This document shows positions 5,818 through 7,982 of a stretch of DNA of 7,982 nucleotides, in pieces. The notes under the pieces are model-generated. The model made no database searches and had not been told where the DNA came from. It worked only from the letters and a program-made list of their open reading frames with translations. This DNA comes from Candidatus Bathyarchaeota archaeon (GTDB lineage Archaea; Thermoproteota; Bathyarchaeia; TCS64). A program made the position numbers and the translations under genes. Location: contig JAUYEB010000186.1 of the NCBI GenBank assembly GCA_030691555.1, positions 1 to 7,982 on the forward strand, read 5' to 3'. The first letter of the stretch is position 1. The number at the start of each line of letters is the position of its first letter.

Positions 5818-7470
5818 TTGAAGGTCAAGGCTGTAAACGGGTTGGTCAGGCTCCTCCGCGACGAGGGGACTGACTGGGTCTGCACTTTCCCGACGAACGT
5901 CTTCGTCAACGCCTGCGGTGAGGAGGGGATGCCCCTCATCATGGTGCGGACGGAGAGGTTCGCGGTGGCCGTCGCCGACGCCTACGGGAGGGCGACGAAC
6001 GGCAAGAAGATAGGGGTCTCCGCGGTGATGGGCGGGCTCAACGCCGCGGGCACCGAGATGGCCTACGGCGCCCTCGCGCAGGCGTACGAGGATTCCTCGC
6101 CGCTCCTCTGCCTCACCGACGGCGTCCCAAACGGGGCCACCGCTAGGGAGAGGTTCAACATCGAGGACGGGTTCCGCGGCGTCACGAAGTGGAGCGGCTA
6201 CATAAACCAGGGGCGGCGCGTCCCCGAGTTCGTCCGCCGCGCATACACGCAGCTCCGCAGCGGGCGCCCGAGCCCCGTCATGCTCCAGCTACCACGCGGC
6301 CTGGAGGACTACGAGACAGACGAGCACCCCTACACCCCCGTGAAGGGCTGGAGGCCGGCGGGCGACCCCGCCGACGTCGAGAAGGCCGTCAGGGCCCTCC
6401 TCCACGCCCGGAACCCGATGATCTACGCCGGGCAGGGGGTCTTCTTCGGCGACGCCTGCGCCGAGCTGAGGAGGTTCGCGGAGCTGACCGGTACGCCGGT
6501 GCTCACGACGCTGATGGGAAAGAGCTGCTTCCCCGAGGACCACCCGCTGAGCCTCGGCGTCCGCGATGTCCCGGCAGAGAGGTGGCTCAAGGGATCAGAT
6601 CTCGTCCTCGCCATCGGGGCGAGCCTGGGGCCGACGAGCTTCGGCCACGAGGTCCCCACCAAGGGCAAGACAATCATCCAGTGCACCATCGACGAGCAGG
6701 ACCTCAACAGGGCGACGAGGACCGACCACGCCGTCGTCGGCGACGCCAAGCTCGTGCTAACCCAGATGATAGCCGAGGCCGAAAAGCAGAGGGCGAAGCC
6801 CCGGGCGGGGGTCGAGGCGGAGATAGCCGCCGCCAAGGAGGAGAAGATGAAGAAGTACCGCCCCCTCATGGAGTCGAACGAGAAGCCCATAAACCCCTAC
6901 AGGGTCTACGCCGAGATCATCGCGGCCCTCGACCCCAAGAACAGCGTCGTCACACACGAGTCGGGGAACACCCGCGACCAGCTCACCACCATCTACGACG
7001 CCGTCGCCGAGCACGGCTTCATGGCGTGGGGCAACGTCTCCACCCTCGGCTTCGGCCTCGGCGCCGCGATGGGGGCGAAGCTCGCCTACCCGAAGAGGCA
7101 GGTGGTCAGCGTCACCGGCGACGCGGGCGTCAGCTACCAGATGGGGGACTACGAGGCCCTCATCAGGCACTGCATGGGCATCACCACCGTCCACATAAAC
7201 AACGGCGGCTTCAGCGGCTACGGCCCCGGCTTCTGGGGCGGCGGCCACACCCCCTACGCCTGCGAGGTGACGAAGGCGGACACCTATCAGACGGCGAAGA
7301 TGGCGGAGGCACTCGGCATGCACGCGGTCAGGGTCGAGGACCCGGACGAGGTGGCGCCTGCCCTGAAGGACGCACTGAAGGAGAACGAGAAGGGGCGCCC
7401 AGCCTTCGTGGAGGTCATATGCAGCCGCCACCCAGTCTACGGAGGCTGGGTACGGCCCCCCGCACACTAA
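5818..7470 (+). CDS. Thiamine-diphosphate-dependent enzyme, acetolactate synthase-like superfamily
   Basis: A 550-residue cytoplasmic enzyme with the three-domain plan of the acetolactate synthase, oxalyl-CoA decarboxylase and benzoylformate decarboxylase superfamily. The N-terminal PYR domain (about 1-165) has E46 in 'VRTERFAVAVADAYGR', the probable cofactor-activating Glu, and 'GLNAAGTEMAYGALAQAYED' (73-92). The central domain (about 185-315) has 'NPMIYAGQGV' and 'TGTPVLTTLMGKSCFPEDHP'. The C-terminal PP domain (about 365-535) has the ThDP/Mg motif: GDAG at 434-437, then N461-N462 about 25 residues later. The usual GDG is GDA here. An odd Gly/aromatic loop, 'GGFSGYGPGFWGGGH', follows at 463-477. 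Substrate and reaction cannot be named, and no small regulatory subunit or branched-chain amino acid gene is nearby, so it is probably not the housekeeping IlvB. TTG 5818 is chosen because it is the only standard start in the gap after htpX and begins just before the first conserved helix; TTG 5842 is less likely. Its stop overlaps that of the opposing gene. Confidence 0.92.
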   Translation: MKVKAVNGLVRLLRDEGTDWVCTFPTNVFVNACGEEGMPLIMVRTERFAVAVADAYGRATNGKKIGVSAVMGGLNAAGTEMAYGALAQAYEDSSPLLCLTDGVPNGATARERFNIEDGFRGVTKWSGYINQGRRVPEFVRRAYTQLRSGRPSPVMLQLPRGLEDYETDEHPYTPVKGWRPAGDPADVEKAVRALLHARNPMIYAGQGVFFGDACAELRRFAELTGTPVLTTLMGKSCFPEDHPLSLGVRDVPAERWLKGSDLVLAIGASLGPTSFGHEVPTKGKTIIQCTIDEQDLNRATRTDHAVVGDAKLVLTQMIAEAEKQRAKPRAGVEAEIAAAKEEKMKKYRPLMESNEKPINPYRVYAEIIAALDPKNSVVTHESGNTRDQLTTIYDAVAEHGFMAWGNVSTLGFGLGAAMGAKLAYPKRQVVSVTGDAGVSYQMGDYEALIRHCMGITTVHINNGGFSGYGPGFWGGGHTPYACEVTKADTYQTAKMAEALGMHAVRVEDPDEVAPALKDALKENEKGRPAFVEVICSRHPVYGGWVRPPAH

Positions 7471-7982
7471 GCTAGATCGGCTTCCACCCTGGCGGCCGAG
7501 GCTTCTATTTCGACCGCCGATAGCCTCAGGGTAGCCAATCTCCTCCGCACCTGGTCGGCCCCCCTCTGCATCGAGGCGGGGAGGTCGAGGAGGCGGAACA
7601 ACTCCTTCTTGCAGGCCGCCGCGACCGTGAGGGCCTCGCGCCTCCTAGCCCTCTCGAAGTGGTGTGCCTCCCTCTTCCGGTACCCATACGCCACCCCGTC
7701 CACGAAGGCCTCCGCGTACTCCTCGAGCCGGCTGCTCGGCTGGAAGAACCCGCTGTTGAACAGGGGCGGTGGGCCCTCGGGGGAGAACGAGTAGACGAGC
7801 GGCTTGGGCTGCCCGTAGTATGAGGCCGCGGCCTCCGACGCCCCGGGGAGGGGGTTCATGAGGCTCGCGAGGAAGTACGCCTCCATGTTCCGTAGCTCCC
7901 TGTCCCCGCTCCTGCACGCCATGTGGTAGTCGGTGGTGTATGTGCCGTCCTCGTCGACTAGGTGGTTGGCGGAGTGGGCGTT
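7467..7982 (-). CDS. Unrecognised protein, partial (N-terminus beyond right edge)
   Basis: The minus strand is open from the right edge to the TAG at 7469-7467, giving 171 residues of the C-terminal part. An internal ATG at 7922 is in frame, but the 20 codons before it are also open and protein-like ('NAHSANHLVDEDGTYTTDYH'), so the gene most likely continues beyond the edge. The visible part has three sections. A polar start precedes 'RNMEAYFLASLMNPLPGASE' (31-50). A Pro/Gly/aromatic stretch, 'YYGQPKPLVYSFSPEGPPPL' (55-74), comes next. Finally, a long Arg/Glu/Ala-rich helical region (84-170) looks like amphipathic helix or coiled coil. I see no membrane helix, signal peptide, zinc cluster or nucleotide-binding motif, and do not recognise the family. 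Coding is supported by the uninterrupted frame and codon use like its neighbours. It converges on the ThDP gene with overlapping stops. Confidence 0.6.
   Translation of the reverse strand, partial: NAHSANHLVDEDGTYTTDYHMACRSGDRELRNMEAYFLASLMNPLPGASEAAASYYGQPKPLVYSFSPEGPPPLFNSGFFQPSSRLEEYAEAFVDGVAYGYRKREAHHFERARRREALTVAAACKKELFRLLDLPASMQRGADQVRRRLATLRLSAVEIEASAARVEADLA

Noticed and set aside
6189..7475. 428-residue plus-strand open frame and minus-strand frames (5009-5725, 6757-7467)
   Set aside because: They overlap htpX or the ThDP enzyme, have extreme Arg/Gly/His or Val/Asp/Gly composition, and no recognisable domain.
7609..7917. Small open frames within the right-edge gene (61 residues plus, 90 residues minus)
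   Set aside because: They lie within the longer uninterrupted minus-strand frame and have weaker, biased compositions.

Overview
The window is GC-rich DNA whose coding style looks archaeal. Arginine is very often AGG and isoleucine very often ATA despite the high GC. Two genes appear to use TTG starts, Shine-Dalgarno matches are patchy, and short AT-rich TATA-like islands sit just upstream of several genes. A GC-rich archaeon, perhaps of the Thermoproteota/Bathyarchaeia kind and possibly from a metagenome, is the best guess. This is an inference from codon use and gene content; no rRNA or other marker is present.

Layout, left to right. Bases 1-563 (minus) hold the N-terminal 187 residues of a Pol-beta-type nucleotidyltransferase that runs off the left edge. 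An 80-bp divergent intergenic region follows. Bases 644-1651 (plus) encode a prenyltransferase/squalene-cyclase-like alpha-toroid protein of unknown function, from a family often mislabelled 'nitrogen fixation protein NifH'. Two tandem, clearly paralogous 12-TM major facilitator transporters follow (1770-2930, probably really starting near 1695, and 2976-4196). After a 102-bp gap with a TATA-like box and a good ribosome binding site comes a two-gene unit, lemA-htpX (4299-4856 and 4856-5767), joined by a 1-base TAATG overlap. A short spacer leads to a 550-residue thiamine-diphosphate enzyme of the acetolactate synthase-like superfamily (5818-7470, TTG start). On the minus strand, an unrecognised gene enters from the right edge and ends at 7467, so its stop codon overlaps the stop of the ThDP enzyme.

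How the genes fit together. LemA and HtpX are the only pair with an expected joint role, membrane protein quality control. The two transporters look like a local duplication that has diverged. The other neighbours have no obvious shared pathway, and five closely spaced plus-strand genes with their own TATA-like boxes suggest several short transcription units rather than one operon. I see no tRNA, rRNA, CRISPR array, insertion sequence, phage gene or integration site. The window reads as ordinary archaeal chromosome. The points most worth a second look are the missing start codon of the first transporter, the unassigned ThDP enzyme, the cyclase-like protein without cyclase catalytic motifs, and the unrecognised right-edge gene.
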